Of a DNA stretch of 64,000 nucleotides, positions 1 through 12,085 are shown one piece after another. This DNA is from Cryptomeria japonica (lineage: Eukaryota > Streptophyta > Pinopsida > Cupressales > Cupressaceae). Every line of letters starts with the position of its first letter. The first letter of the stretch is position 1. The stretch spans positions 47,856,501 through 47,920,500 of the forward strand of contig NC_081414.1 of NCBI RefSeq assembly GCF_030272615.1. Reading direction: 5' to 3'. Position numbers and translations under genes: made by a program. Under the pieces are notes generated by a model, which did no database searches, had not been told where the DNA came from, and saw only the letters and a list, made by a program, of their open reading frames with translations.

Positions 1-1855
1 AATCCCATTTTTAGACATTACAACTACCATAAAGGCCTTATTTGTTATTAAATATATTGATGATATAGTTTCTTTTATTCTCTGTAAGAATGCAATAACA
101 AATTATTGTTCTATTCTTATTGAGAGTGTCTATATTTCCAATGAGCATTGTACTATGTTGATTTTTGGAGCCAGACAACCTAACCAATAACTTTTACCTT
201 ACTATTCAAAGCTAGTTTATCTAGTTACCAAGGTGAAGTATATTTATACTAATTTCATATAGTATAAACACCCAACATGATAACGTAAGAATGTGTTGCT
301 TTTTCTTGGTCTAGATATCATATGGTGAAGTAGAATATACCTCTACTATTAATGTGTTGAATAAAACCATTTTTATATTCATTTTATAGCATTATAGTGC
401 AAGTACTCATACTCTACCATACATATTTCATGTTAGCACCCCTTTATTATTACTGTAGATGAGTACTCATACTTTGTCATTCCTATCTTAGATTACCATT
501 GCTTTGTTGTAATGCTCATAAATATTCATGTAATTTGTCAAATTGTTCTTATAATAACTATTTACTATGTCAATAAATGACATTATTACAATATGGAATC
601 AATAAGGTAAGTACATACAATAAATTGAACACCATTTTATAAAATAGGCATGACTATGTGAACATATGTAGGTGCATATGTGTGTATCTACATATATACA
701 CATAGACATGCTTAGATACAATGCATAGCAATAATTATACACATTGAATTATTTGTAAACAAAAAGAATGTTGGATTAGACAACTAAATTCATGTAAGAG
801 ATTTGTTAAAATATTTTATTTTATTATAGTTATGATTAATTATAATTTTGTGAAGCTATGTGTTAGTAAAGGTATACCCTAAGTTTTAAAGTTGAAATAC
901 TAAACGAGATATTGGGTTAAGGGGTTAAATATATAAATTTACTAAAATTATATGAACTATTTTTTGTGAGCCAAGAAGATACACATAAATGTATCGATCT
1001 TACTATATGTAGAATTTATTATATTTTTTAGGATTTTTTCCAATCTAGTGGAATTATTTTCTTGTATATAATTTATTTGTTTATAGTAATAATGTATACA
1101 TGTAAAAACATTGAGGTCTTTTGATGACAAGTTTGAGAAAGAGGTGTGTGAACAATGATGCATATAGTTGTATAGGAATGCGATTTTTATTTTTCAAAAT
1201 TTTGGTAAAAGTAAAATTAATGTTTCTTGCATTATTAGTTCACTATGTTTGAGAGGTTGCATATAGCCAAAGTTATCATACTTAGCTAGAGATTATCTAG
1301 ATTTGTATATAAATTATATTAAATAGAGATATTACACTACACTAGTTCCCATTTGACATGATATGGTTATAGAATCCTTTATCTATTGTGCTCATGAAGG
1401 GTAGAGCCACTTCCAATCAGAAGGTGTATAGGAGACCACCGATTTGTGGTTGGAGGTAAAGCATTTTTATGATGATGCCCTCCTACAACTCAAGTTTTTT
1501 GAAGAATTTCTCATAAAGGAAAAACTCTTTGTATTCATATGCATACTAAAAATAATGTAAAATTTATGTGCTTAAAGTATATGCTTGAATGACAAATAAA
1601 TATATGCACACAAATGGAATAATACCTAAATTCAAGTATGAAATGAGTTTATTTTTTATTAAGTTATAGTGATGTTTAGCTAATTATGTGTATTTAATTA
1701 ATTTATTTGAATATGTCTTTGTTTGTTTTATTATTAATTTTTTTAAAATATGTTAATTTGATGATTTTTTATTTTAACGAATGATAGTCAAAGCTCTTGA
1801 TTTAGCACTAGGGCCTATGGGCTCACTACAAAATTTTATAAATCAATGTTCATTG
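1..1855. other. AT-rich intergenic sequence
   Basis: No coding region, LTR boundary or structured repeat could be supported here. The longest open frame (957-1163, minus) is 68 codons of unremarkable composition and looks like chance in AT-rich DNA. Confidence 0.6.
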
Positions 1856-2580
1856 TGTAGTGTCACAAATTATGCCTTGTGCATTTATGACACTTACGTA
1901 TTGAGCTTGGTGCATTTATGAAAAAAATCATGATTAGGATTCTATCATTTTGACTTCCAGAATTGAAAGATGAAGCATTAACAATATATGGTCCAAATTT
2001 GGGATCAATTTTATCAAATGGTAGCGTGACATGCAGACGTCTGCCGATGTACAAATGTCTTGAAAATATTCCAAATTCAAATGGTATATTCTACATTAGA
2101 CTTATTTTGACACACGTGCTTTCACATAAAATGCATCCAAAATGACTATCCTTTCCATTCCAAGGAAAAAACTCATCGTTTCTATCTCATTTTCACATTC
2201 TGGCTATTGGATCCGTTGCTCTCTTACGCATAGAAAAGCTCTGCTAGAATCTACTCACAATCTCCTAGTAGCCAAGTCTTCTCTTGCTTGTAATCACATT
2301 GTCATCTCAAGAGAGAGACTTTCATTATGTAATGCTTTCTTATCTCTCATCTTATTGAATAATCTTGTTTATCAATCTCTAAGTGCTTTTATTATTTATA
2401 ATTTTTATTTAATCATTTATCATTTAATCTCTAATAATAGGGGTTTTCTCCCATTAAGTAGGGATTGTTTCTATTAAGCAATTTGTTTTTATCCAATGCA
2501 TTTATTTAGTTGTCTGTGGAGGTGGAAACACTAAAACAGGGGTTTGACTGAGGCAAACCTTTATACAACCCCAACAATTT
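1856..2580 (+). repeat. Decayed LTR remnant related to the solo LTR at 49052
   Basis: The start resembles the TGTAGCGTCATAAATT start of the solo LTR at 49052 (here TGTAGTGTCACAAATT). The stretch at 2514-2572 clearly matches 50016-50076: both contain GTGGAGGTGGAAA, then a GGGGTTTGACT core, then AGGCAAA. The middle is diverged and I could not find a clean right end or target duplication. It is most likely an old LTR of the same family. Confidence 0.45.
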
Positions 2581-3357
2581 TCTCTATCTTAGTGTATGCA
2601 AGTGGAAAATAGGTGCATGGAGTGTGAAGACCATTTTGGCATAATTTTTGGTTTCTTTTGTTCTTTGGCCGTACAAACTACAGTGTGGCCCACAGACGTC
2701 GTCACAATGTGATGGAATTCAAGGCCAAGGCTTCACCAATTTAATAGTAAAAAGTATATATATTAAGCTTTATATTATTGTCATTAGGATATTTTGCGAC
2801 ATCATATGTTCTATTTATTTAGTGTTTTTTGTTTACAAGTATAGTTAGTATAGTTGGATTTCTCTCTTCTACATTGTTCTCTCTAGCTCATTAGAGGGCT
2901 AGTTAATTGAGGTAGCTAAGGGTTATTTTATCCTTGATTCCTCATCATCTCAAGGGTAGTGAATCCCCTCCTCTTCATTTTGGTGAACTTGGCATGAATG
3001 CCTTATTTCAGATCTCTTCCTCCAAGGTTTCGATGCATTTGATAATGCATTATTGAAAGATGACTTTGATATGTTGGTTGATGCCCTAGATGATTTCCTA
3101 GAGGTGTATCCTTCTACTTGTAAGTCCACTAAATGTAACCCATGCCTATATTCTTCTTCCTTGAAGGAAAACTCTGTGAATATTATCATTGTCTCTGTTT
3201 CTCCTAAAAGGCCTAAGAGATTAGTCATTTATGTGATTGTGGCTAGTCTTCTCTAAAGAAATTTACCTATTTTGAAAGTAACTCTCTTGACTTGTTCATA
3301 AGATTTACTCAATCCAGAAACACTTATAATTTTGTTTCTCACACATATAACACAAGA
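2581..3357. other. Unassigned sequence upstream of a Gypsy remnant
   Basis: Two small open frames (2648-2848 and 3053-3256, plus) show no domain I recognise. Position just upstream of the pol remnant at 3358 makes a decayed leader or gag tail of the same element possible, but this is inference. Confidence 0.3.
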
Positions 3358-3825
3358 TGAATAAGCAGAACATTGATAAATCTAACACCTCTTTACCACC
3401 TTCGCAACTAGACTTTCCTCAAACTCCTAAACCTTCAATTAAGCAACCCAGTGACTATGATCTTATTGAGAAACTTTGTGTTACTCCTTTTGAGATCTCA
3501 CAATGGGATTTTCTTCAAACTACCCCAATTTATTAGGGTATGCTTCAAGAAGCCCTTCATAAGATTTTATTTCCTTCTTCTGCTAGGCCTATAATTGTGA
3601 ATGAGTTGATAGATCATATTAATGTGGATTCACCAAATATTACATGTTTACATTGTTTTTGGTGACCTTAATAAGGCTTCTCTTAAAGATGATTTTACGC
3701 TTCCTAATATTGATATGATTGTTGATTCTTCTACATGCCATGTCTTACTTTCCTTTATGGATGGCTTCATCAGTTACAATAAAGTCTAGACCATGAGAAT
3801 AGTTTCAATAAAACATAATCCATAT
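3358..3825 (+). pseudogene. Ty3/Gypsy pol remnant (pre-protease region joined to reverse transcriptase start)
   Basis: From the ATG at 3358 the frame reads a segment with YDLIEKL, then WDFLQTTPIY, then a TAG stop; this resembles the conserved stretch before the protease in Athila/Tat-like Gypsy elements. From about 3661 another frame reads DLNKASLKDDFTLPNIDMIV followed by LLSFMDGF, the diagnostic first blocks of a Gypsy reverse transcriptase. Protease and the rest of RT are missing, so a deletion joins the two parts. A TAG and then the insertion of Copia element 1 at 3831 end it. The substitution of SGYNQ by ISYNK also shows decay. Confidence 0.7.
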
Positions 3826-3830
3826 TATGA

Positions 3831-5357
3831 TGTTAATCTTAGAGGATTCGGTTAATACAAGGGGGGTGAATTAGTATTAACAACAATTTTAAACTTAAAA
3901 CTTTAACTTACAAAAATTCACCAAATCAATCATAAACTAGTAATAAACTCTTTACCATTATCGATAATCACTAATAACCAACTGTTAAACCAGTTTATCA
4001 AAACTTCTCATTAAGTGTTCATCAACATGCATGAACTGAAAGTAAAACATAACAATACATAAAAACATTCACCATATGAACACCATGTTTTTCATGTGGA
4101 AACTCAAATAGGGAAAAACCATGTTGGGAATTGGTACCCACAAAAATTGTGCACTCTTTTAGAATGCGCCCTGTTAGGAGCCTATCCTGGTTAGAAGCTT
4201 ACAAAGATGCCGTGTTAGGAGAAGACCCTATTACGAGTCACCCGATTAAGGGATTTAGATCATGAGGCCTGTTAGGAGCTTTGACCTGTTAGGATCAACC
4301 TCACAAAAGGATTTAACACTCAGACGTTGAGCTACCCGGTTAAGGGATTTACGATGTAAGGCCTGTTATGACCTACTCGGTTAAGGGATTTTGCTGCTGT
4401 AACTGTTAGGATAACAACAATGAATGATTTGGGTATATCACTTAACTGCTTGCTTGATCAGACCCAATTCTACTCCAAATCTACTACACTTTGACAAATA
4501 TCTCACACTCTGGTTTGGCTTCACACTCTTCTCAAAAACCACCGACACAATAAACATCAACTGTGCCAACCTAAATAGCCTTTACAATTTAGTCAGTTAC
4601 AAAACCCTAAGAATTACAACATAGATCATCAAAAATCTTTTACAACTCATTACAGATCATCATTGATCATCATATGGATCATTACAACCATTTACAAATC
4701 AACTACAACCATTGAATGATCACCGCACCTCGATCTGATACAAAGTCAAACCCTTAGAATACTCTGCTAAGCACTTTTCATATTCCCAAGAAATTCGCTC
4801 TTCAAATGCGCCAAAACATCATTCAAACATTTCACACGGTTTGTGCCACATCATCACCAACTTATAAACATAGTGTGATCCACCGCCAAACTCAAAATCA
4901 TTACCGGTTAAGAGAATTCTTTACCGGTCCTTAAACCCTTCTTAAACCCTAGCAAAAATACAACATAAATCATAAACATGATTTACAATAACCAAAACAT
5001 GATGTGGTTTTGGTCAGATACATATTACAATGATACAAACTCACATTCCAAACCGCAACACTTTAATCATCACCAATCACCAGATCTAATTAAAACATTT
5101 CCTCATTTACCAGTTAAGGTCCTAATTCCCAGTTTCCTGTTTCTTTACCGGTAAGGTCTTTCCAGTAGACTAAAAAAACTAAGATGACAAAATACAACAT
5201 AGTAAACATCAATTTCTATAAATGACAACACAAATAACTGATCAAAGTCATCCAATCATGCAATCTCAATCTCTTCATCACAATGTCATCACAAACAATC
5301 CTTTACCGGTCCAGTCATCATTCCTCATCTGCATTAGTTATGCCAATCATGCCAACA
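3831..5357 (-). repeat. 3' LTR of Copia element 1
   Basis: A 1527-bp LTR that aligns along its length with 9843-11344. It carries a cluster of TGTTAGGA motifs (about 4170-4410) alternating with GTTAAGGGATTT, also seen in the partner LTR. The two copies differ at many scattered positions and small indels, so the insertion is not recent. Confidence 0.93.
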
Positions 5358-5372
5358 TTCTCCCGCTTTGGC
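5358..5372 (-). other. Polypurine tract of Copia element 1
   Basis: On the minus strand GCCAAAGCGGGAGAA directly precedes the 3' LTR start TGTTGG. It is one base off the GCCAAAGGGGGAGA seen in element 5. Confidence 0.85.
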
Positions 5373-5689
5373 ATTGATGGCAACACCAACATAAATACCA
5401 ACATCTGGAACAAAATCTTCATTTTTTCTCCCCCTTTTCGTTACACATATTTTCCTCCTTAGGCTAATATATTTCTTCTCCCCCTTTGACAACAACGACA
5501 AAGGTGCATATGCATCACCGATCATCAAATCTGCTACTGAGGTCTTCAACATCTCTGCAAATCTCATTTAAGCTCCTCCTCCTACGAAGTAACCATCATT
5601 TCATCAATCCATAGTGAAACGTTTTCAATAAACATATTGGATTGATGCATCTCCTCCATCCTAGTTTTTCTTGTGTAGGGGTCTGACCC
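5373..5689 (-). other. 3' untranslated part of Copia element 1
   Basis: Between the RNase H end and the polypurine tract. An open frame of 77 codons (5334-5567, minus) runs through the tract into the LTR and is not a conserved product. Confidence 0.6.
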
Positions 5690-6190
5690 CTAATTTACCT
5701 CTGAGGTACTCAAAGCTAGTCTTCAGCAATGGTTTTGTGAAAATGTTTGCTAGCTGCTCTTTGCTTGTCACATACTCCATTTTGACTTGTCTTCCCTATA
5801 CTCTCTCCCTTAGAAAGTGATATTTCAATTCTATGTGCTTTGTCCTTACATGTAATACAAGATTTTTTGAAATATTAATTGCACTTGCATTGTGACAATA
5901 AATAGTTACCGGTTTAGACATATCAAGTTTAAAACCTTCTAACACATGTCTCATCCAGAATGTCTGCGTGCAATTCATTGATGCTGCAACATACTCTTCT
6001 TCTGCTGTTGACTGTGAGAACTTACTTGTCCAAGCAACCAATCTACCTCCAAGAAGAAAAGCTCCATCGATAGTGCTTTTTCGGTCATCAACATTGCCTG
6101 CCCAATCTGCATCAGTAAACACTTCCAAAGAAAAATCATTTTTTTAAGGATACCATAAACCATAATCTATTGTGCCTTTCAAGTACTGGA
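5690..6190 (-). pseudogene. Copia RNase H domain, element 1
   Basis: The minus strand reads FTDADWAGNVDDRKST, then the STAEEEYVAA block, then IYCHNASAINISKN, then RTKHIELKYHFLRE and, after a stop at the end of that stretch, the terminal IFTKPL block. This is the standard end of a Copia polyprotein. The usual YCDN carries His instead of the catalytic Asp, and a stop interrupts the tail, so the domain is inactive. It is in a different frame from the RT segment upstream. Confidence 0.88.
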
Positions 6191-6569
6191 ATATCCTTTT
6201 TACCACTACCAAGTGAGTCTCCTTGGGATCTTTCTAAAATCTAGCAACCCAACCAACAACATGTGCAATATCAGGCCTACTATGAACAACATAATGCAAC
6301 TTACCAATTATTGACCTGTATTTCATTTTCATCAATAGGGGGTGAATCATCCTATTTAGACAATTTACAACCTGTCACCATCGGAGTACCAACTGGTTTA
6401 CAATCCTCCATGCCAAATGTTTTCAACACTTCCTTTACATACTTACTCTGACAGATAAATATTTCACCATCCAATTGCTGGACCTGCAACGGAATGAAAA
6501 AATTAATCTCACCAATAAGAGACATCTCAAATTATTTCTTCATCTCCTCAACAAAAGCCATACATAAAT

Positions 6570-7231
6570 CATCATCATCTCAAAAAAATTATATCATCTA
6601 AAAATACTTCAGCTATCAACACCTTGTCTCCATCAGTCTTAAGATATATGTTACTGTCCTCACTGGTATGTTGGAATCCTATCTTGATCATGTGTGCATG
6701 CAATCTTTCAAATCATGCTCTTGGTGCCTGCTTCAATCCATACAGTGCCTTATGTAACCTGCAAACCATATCTTTATCCTCAGACAAAGCAAATCCATCG
6801 AGTTGTTCTATGTACACTTCTTCCTCAAGGATGACATTAAGAAAAGTAGATTTAACATCCATCTGGTAGACCTTAAAGCCTTTAAATTCAACATAAGAAA
6901 GTAACATTCTTACTCCTTCCAATATTGCCACCGGTGCAAAGGTTTCTCCATAATCTTCTCCTTCTTCTTGTGCATAGCCTTTGCATACCAAGTTTACTTT
7001 ATTCCTCACAACCTAGCCTTCTTCATTCAACTTGTTGCTAAAGACCCATTTAGTGCCGATCACTTTCTTTTCTTCCGGTCTAGGAACAAGTGACCACGTC
7101 TTGTTCTTTTCTATCTGATCCAATTCCTCATTCATAGCATTAATCCAATCATCATCCTTTAATGTCTCTCTTAGTGTTTTAGGCTCAATAGTAGAAATCA
7201 GACAAGAGTTTTCTCTGATTTTCCTTCTTGT
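6570..7231 (-). pseudogene. Copia reverse transcriptase, element 1
   Basis: The minus strand contains the RVT_2 landmarks in order: WINAMNEELDQIEKNKTW, VIGTKWVFSNKLN, LVCKGYAQEEGEDYGETFAP, MDVKSTFLN, ALYGLKQAPRA and FLDDIIF (the family usually has YVDD). Stops follow the KLNEEG and QAPRA blocks, and the frame is lost just after FLDDIIF. Upstream it is continuous in frame with the integrase tail. Confidence 0.88.
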
Positions 7232-8745
7232 TTATATACCAACATTTTTATCTCCTATAATTTGTTCTTCTGAATGATTCAATCTGACATATCTTGGTAT
7301 TACCAGTTTCAGTGTTGTGCCTTCTGCTCCATGTTCTTCATCTTCTTCATTGCTTTCCTCATTTACCGGTTGAGCACCTATTTTTGCATTTTCCTGCTCA
7401 TCATTCTTTTGTACTTCCGATTCAATAAACACAAGTTTGTCTTCATCTTTCTCATGTTCAGATTTGCTAGTCTTAATAGATTTCTTAGAGAGTTCATCTA
7501 GCTTCACATTTGCACTCTCAATAATCCTTTTTGTTCTCTTGTTATAACATTTGAAAGCCTTACTCTTTGTTGAGTAACCAAGAAAAATACCTTCATCACA
7601 CTTTGCATCAAACTTTCCAGTGAAATCATCACGTTTAATGAAACATTTACTCCCAATTTTTCTAAAGTAACTTACTTTAGGAGTCTTGCCATGCCATAAT
7701 TCATAAGGTGTTTTGTTGTTACCTCTCTTGACAAGTACCCGGTTCAAAGTGTAAACAACATTGCTAACTACTTCTCTCCAAAACATTTTTGATACTTCAA
7801 ATTGAATAAACATGTTTCTAGTAGCTTCAAAAATTGTTCTATTCATTATCCCTACTATCCCATTCTATTGTGGGCTTCTAGGAGTTGACATCTGCCTCTT
7901 GATTCCCTGTTCATTAGAGAACTTCACAAACTCATCAGAAGTAAATTCTCCTCCCCGGTCAGATCTCAAACATTTCAAATTCTTCTTGGTTTCTTTCTCA
8001 ACTAAAGCTTTGAATGCTTTGAATTTACTGAATGCCTCATATTTTTCTCTTAGAAAAGTTACCCACATCATCTTGGAAAAATCATCAGTGAAAATCATGA
8101 AATATTTATCACCAAAATAGCTCTTAGTCCTCATAGGACCACAAAGATCAGCATGAACCAAATCAATAACATTTTATGAAGAGAAAGAGTTACTCTCAAA
8201 AGACACATAAGTCATCTTACCCATCTAACAATCCTTACATAACACACTATCGAGTTTAACAAGCCAGGGCAAACCTCTCACAATACTTGATTTACTAACC
8301 TTTATCAAATTATCAAAATTAACATGACAAAACCTCTTGTGCCATAACTAGTTGTCTTCAATCTTTGCCACCAAACAACTATTCACATTAGTATTCAAAT
8401 GAAAAATATTACCTCTTGTCTCCTTTCTAGTAGCAATCAATTCTCCATTACTTCCAAGAATCCTGCACACTCCACTTTTAAATTCTAGAAGATATCCCTT
8501 ATTATTTAATTGACCAACACTCATAACGTTATGTTTTAATCCATCAACCCGAAAGACATCATTTGCATTGATTTTTCCATTTAATGAAATAGTTCCTTTA
8601 CCTTTAACCATGTGGGGTGAGTTGTTACCAAACCTTACCACACCACCATCAAATTCTTCAAGAGATAAGAACTTGTTTCTATCACCGGTCATGTGGTGAG
8701 CAACCACTATCTATTATCCATTCATCACTGCTATCCATGTGAGAC
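7232..8745 (-). pseudogene. Copia protease, GAG-pre-integrase and integrase, element 1
   Basis: At about 8740-8697 the protease block EWIIDSGCS is followed by a frameshift; the next frame resumes with HHMTGDRNKFLSLEEF. Downstream are SVGQLNNKGY, the GAG-pre-integrase LWHKRFCHVNF, then the integrase core DLCGPMR, SDRGGEFTSDEF and, after a nonsense codon near 7860, NRTIFEATRN and WREVVSNVVYTLNR. The segment ends with RYVRLNHSEEQIIGD. At least three additional stops lie between 8150 and 8350. The DDE-type residues mostly remain, but no continuous frame exists. Confidence 0.88.
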
Positions 8746-8855
8746 ACCAACTCCTTTTCATCAGTTAGATCTTTCTTCACAACAACAAAAACTATCTCCT
8801 CATTGTCATCATCTTCTGATTCTTCATGAGTTACACCTTCATCCACTGCAACATA

Positions 8856-9772
8856 TCAATTTTTATGTCCTTTTCCTTTAAATTTCCTGAACTTTTCCTT
8901 TTTATCACCGTTAGGACAATTTGCAGCAATGTGTCTAATTTTATTGCAGGAAAAACACTTCAAGGGTAATTTACCTTTATACTGACCAGTTCCTTTACAA
9001 AATCTTTTAGCCAATAGTGCCTCAAGTTCCATCAGATGATCTTCATTACCATCCTCACCTCTGCTACCGCCATGACTAGACATGCAGCCATGATTATGAC
9101 AAATATCCTTTCCTTTCTTCACAGATGTACCGGTTACAGAAGCTTTAAAAGCAGATTTGGATGATTTTGAAACACTATTATCAAAGTTGTTTAACTCAAA
9201 TGTAGTCAACTTTCCAATAAGAGAATCAACAGTGACTTTACCTTTAGAAATAGATCTTAGTTCTTGAATTGCAGAAACTCTAATAACATATTGTGGTAGG
9301 AGAGTTCTAAACATTTTACTAACACAATATTATCATCAACCTTACCTCCAACACTCTTAATACCACCTACAACTTCTTTAATCCTTTGACCATATTGTGC
9401 ATTGTTCTCACCATCAAATATTTTCATGTCATCAAATTTGCCTCTTAAATTTTCTTCTTTTTCTCTATGTACATGTTCATCTCCACCATAAATCAATTAT
9501 AATTTCTCCCATACCTCAAATGTAGTTTCTAATCCATGAGCATATATATACTCAGAATCAGATAAAGTACTTACAATTGCTTCCAAGGATTGAATGTTTT
9601 CTTGTTGTTCTTCAAGCTCATCCGGTGTCAAGGGGTTGGTAGTAGGAGAAACATACTTGTTTATCACATGATTCCAATACTAAGAACCCCATCCTTTAAT
9701 GCATATCTTCATCCAGTCTTTCCATATCTGGTAGTTGTCCTTGGTAAACTTGGGACCCTCCTTCTTCATCAT
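8856..9772 (-). pseudogene. Copia gag, element 1
   Basis: The likely start is the MMKKEGPKF reading at 9772, about 60 bp after the primer-binding site. It matches the start of gag in the Copia element at 63291 (MMMKEGVKF), including LRGKFDDM and YGQRIKEVVGGIKS. The C-terminal part carries one zinc knuckle, CFSCNKIRHIAANC (the usual Gly before His is Arg), in a Lys-rich tail. Two stops in the first 110 codons and a frame change near 9300 break it. Confidence 0.85.
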
Positions 9773-9828
9773 CTTTCTTCGGGATCTTTCCCTCAAGTTG
9801 TTAAGCTTTCTGCACACAGAGGACCAAT

Positions 9829-9840
9829 GTTTTGATACCA
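9829..9840 (-). other. Primer-binding site of Copia element 1
   Basis: The minus strand reads TGGTATCAAAAC two bases after the 5' LTR end. The first seven to eight bases match the initiator-tRNA-Met type site; the end is mutated from AGAGC. Confidence 0.85.
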
Positions 9841-9842
9841 AT

Positions 9843-11344
9843 TGTTAATCTTAGAGGATCTGGTTAATACTGAGAGAGGGGGGGTGAATCGGTATTAACA
9901 ACAAAACTTCACCAAATCAATCATAAACCAGTAATAAACTCTTTACCATTACCGGTAATCACTGATAGCCAATTGTTAAACCGGTTTATCAGAACGGCTC
10001 ATTAGGTGTTCAATATGCATAAACTAAAAGTAAAACATAACAACACATAAAAACATTCACCATATGAACACCATGTTTTTCACGTGGAAACCCAAATAGG
10101 GAAAAACAACGGTGGGAATTGGTACCCACAAAAATTGTGTACTCTTTCGGAATGAGCCCTGTTAGGAGCCTAGCCCAGTTAGAAGCTTACAAAGATGCCT
10201 TGTTAGGAGCAGACCCTGTTAGGAGTCACCTAGTTAAGGTATTTAGATGATGAGCCTTGTTAGGAGCTTTGACCTGTTAGGATCAACCTCGTAAGAGGAT
10301 TTAACACTCAGATGTTGAGCTACCCAGTTAACGGATTTATGATGTAAGGCCTGTTAGGACCTACCCAGTTAAGGGATTTTGCTGTTGTAACTATTAGGAT
10401 AATAACAATGAATGATCTGGGTATAGCACTTAACTGCTTGCTTGATCAAATCCAATTCTACTCCAAATCTTCTACACTTTGGCAGATCTCTCACACTCTG
10501 GTTTGGCTTCACACTCTTCTCAAAAACCATCGACACAACAAACATCAACTGTGTCGACCTAAAAAGCCTTTACAATTTAGTCGGTTACAAAACCATAAGA
10601 CTTACAACATAGATCATTAGAGATCTTTTATAACTCATTATAGATCATCATTGATCATCATATGAATCATTATAATCAATTACAAACCAATTACAATCGT
10701 TGAATGATCACCGCATCTCGATCTGATACAAAGTCAAACCCTTAGAATACTCCACTAAGCACTTTGCATATTCCCAAGAAATTCGCTCTTCAAACACACC
10801 AAAACATCATTCAAATATTTCACACATTTTGTTCCACATCATCACCAACTTATAAACATAATGTGATCCACCGTAGAATTCAAAATCATTACCGGTTAAG
10901 AGAATTCTTTACCAGTCCTTAAACACTTCTTAAACCCTAGCATAAATACAACATAAATCATAAACATGATTTTAGATAACCAAAACATGATGTGGTTCTA
11001 GTTAGATACATATTACAATGATACAAACTCACATTCCAAACCACAACACTTCAATAATCACCAATCGCCATATCTAATCAAAACATTTCCTTGTTTACCA
11101 GTTAAGGTCCTAATTCCTAGTTTCTTGTTTCTTTACCGATAAGGTCTTTCTAGTAGACCAAAAAGATTAAGATGACAAAATATAACATAGTAAACATCAG
11201 TTTCCATCAATGACAACACAAATAATTGATCAAATCATCCAATCATGCAATCTCAATCTCTTCATCATAATGTCATCACAAACAGTCCTTTACCGGTTCA
11301 GTCATCATTCCTCATTTGCATTAGTTATGCCAATCATTCCAACA
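9843..11344 (-). repeat. 5' LTR of Copia element 1
   Basis: A 1502-bp LTR, TGTTGG at its minus-strand start and TAACA at its end. Six exact TGTTAGGA copies (plus-strand sense) lie between about 10158 and 10360. A block at 10066-10133 (minus-strand sense: CCCACCGTTGTTTTTCCC, then TTTCCACGTGAAAAA) is shared with the LTRs of elements 2, 5, 7 and the solo LTR at 59260. Confidence 0.93.
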
Positions 11345-11537
11345 TATGATAATCACTACATAAGGTAAGGAAATAATCAATGTGCAAATGAATCTCTCTA
11401 TTACCATTTTACTAACAAAACTTCAAAGCCTCAACCCCTTTGAGAAGGTTGGTGTTTAGGATGTGCAATGCAAGAAGACTATAGCGATAATAGTGTAGGA
11501 GAGAATATTGGTTAGCTGTAGTCGTAGGGTTGGTAAG

Positions 11538-11957
11538 TTATAGTTTAAGATATCCCACATTCTGGAGAATGGTATCTAGGACAAGATTGTTAGGTGGAGG
11601 AAGTGAAGGTAGGTTATGCATAGTAATGCAGACACGGGAACTACAACCAACACCAACACCAACACCAACACCAACACCAACACCAACACCAGGACAAGTG
11701 CTAGCACCAAGGCTAGTATCTAAACCTACACCAATGCTAAAAAATGAAGCACAAGCATTACAATTGACAATAGAAAAGACAGTGACCATGCTAGTGTACT
11801 CCAAGGGAGGATGAGAGACATTGATGCTCGAAATAGTATGACTACTCAAAGGGTCAATTGCAGGACCTGTATCCACCATGTGATCTAACACCCCAAGGAT
11901 AACGACACCAATCAAAGGACCAACAGTATCAAGTTGATCATCTTGGGGGTTAGCCAT
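11538..11957 (-). CDS. Antisense open frame in the Gypsy-like 3' region (139 aa, unknown)
   Basis: An uninterrupted minus-strand frame from the ATG at 11957 (start MANPQDDQLDTVGPLIG) to the stop at 11538. The centre encodes a Gly-Val run from the CAACAC-type microsatellite at 11647-11692. No domain recognised. Some large plant Gypsy elements of the Tat group carry an antisense frame between pol and the 3' LTR, which is the closest known parallel; chance cannot be excluded because the repeat keeps the frame open. Confidence 0.3.
   Translation of the reverse strand: MANPQDDQLDTVGPLIGVVILGVLDHMVDTGPAIDPLSSHTISSINVSHPPLEYTSMVTVFSIVNCNACASFFSIGVGLDTSLGASTCPGVGVGVGVGVGVGVGCSSRVCITMHNLPSLPPPNNLVLDTILQNVGYLKL
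11647..11692 (+). repeat. (ACCAAC)n microsatellite
   Basis: About eight tandem copies of a 6-bp unit (ACCAAC), in frame with the antisense open frame so that it encodes alternating Gly and Val. Confidence 0.95.
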
Positions 11958-11965
11958 TTTTTCTT

Positions 11966-12085
11966 TGAAACAAAATGACAGGTTGCATTGTCTCAAAGAG
12001 GGGCAAAATGTAGACACATAAAAATTTATTCACATAACCATCTTATTAATGAAGTGGGTATTATCGTCTAAATCATTAATCTTCA
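11966..12085 (+). repeat. Polypurine tract and LTR start, copy 1
   Basis: Contains GCATTGTCTCAAAGAGGGGCA, then TGTAGACAC at 12009, then CATAACCATC and TTAATGAAGTGGGT. The same order recurs at 13277-13400. The repeat spans both sides of the presumed internal/LTR boundary. Confidence 0.75.

Larger units (their letters stand above)
3831..11344 (-). mobile_element. Copia element 1: full-length, inactive LTR retrotransposon
   Basis: Complete structure on the minus strand: 5' LTR 9843-11344, primer-binding site 9829-9840, gag, protease, integrase, RT, RNase H, polypurine tract 5358-5372 and 3' LTR 3831-5357. Both LTRs have TG...CA ends (TGTTGG...TAACA). The target duplication TATGA lies at 3826-3830 and 11345-11349. 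Integrase before RT gives the Copia order. Several stops and frameshifts break the polyprotein, so it cannot supply its own enzymes. It sits inside a Gypsy remnant and is therefore younger than that element. Confidence 0.95.
11345..12008 (+). other. 3' untranslated end of a Gypsy-like element, with polypurine tract
   Basis: After element 1, non-pol sequence runs to CAAAGAGGGGCAAAA (11995-12008), a polypurine tract placed right before an LTR-like start TGTAGACAC at 12009. It could be the 3' end of the Gypsy element whose pol remnant lies at 3358-3825, since both are on the plus strand and element 1 separates them; this is inference. Confidence 0.5.

Noticed and set aside
3053-3256. Small host gene of 67 codons
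   Set aside because: No start context or homology recognised, and it lies next to a Gypsy remnant; likely chance or decayed retroelement.
7812-8120. Plus-strand frame of 102 codons
   Set aside because: Antisense shadow of the integrase of Copia element 1.
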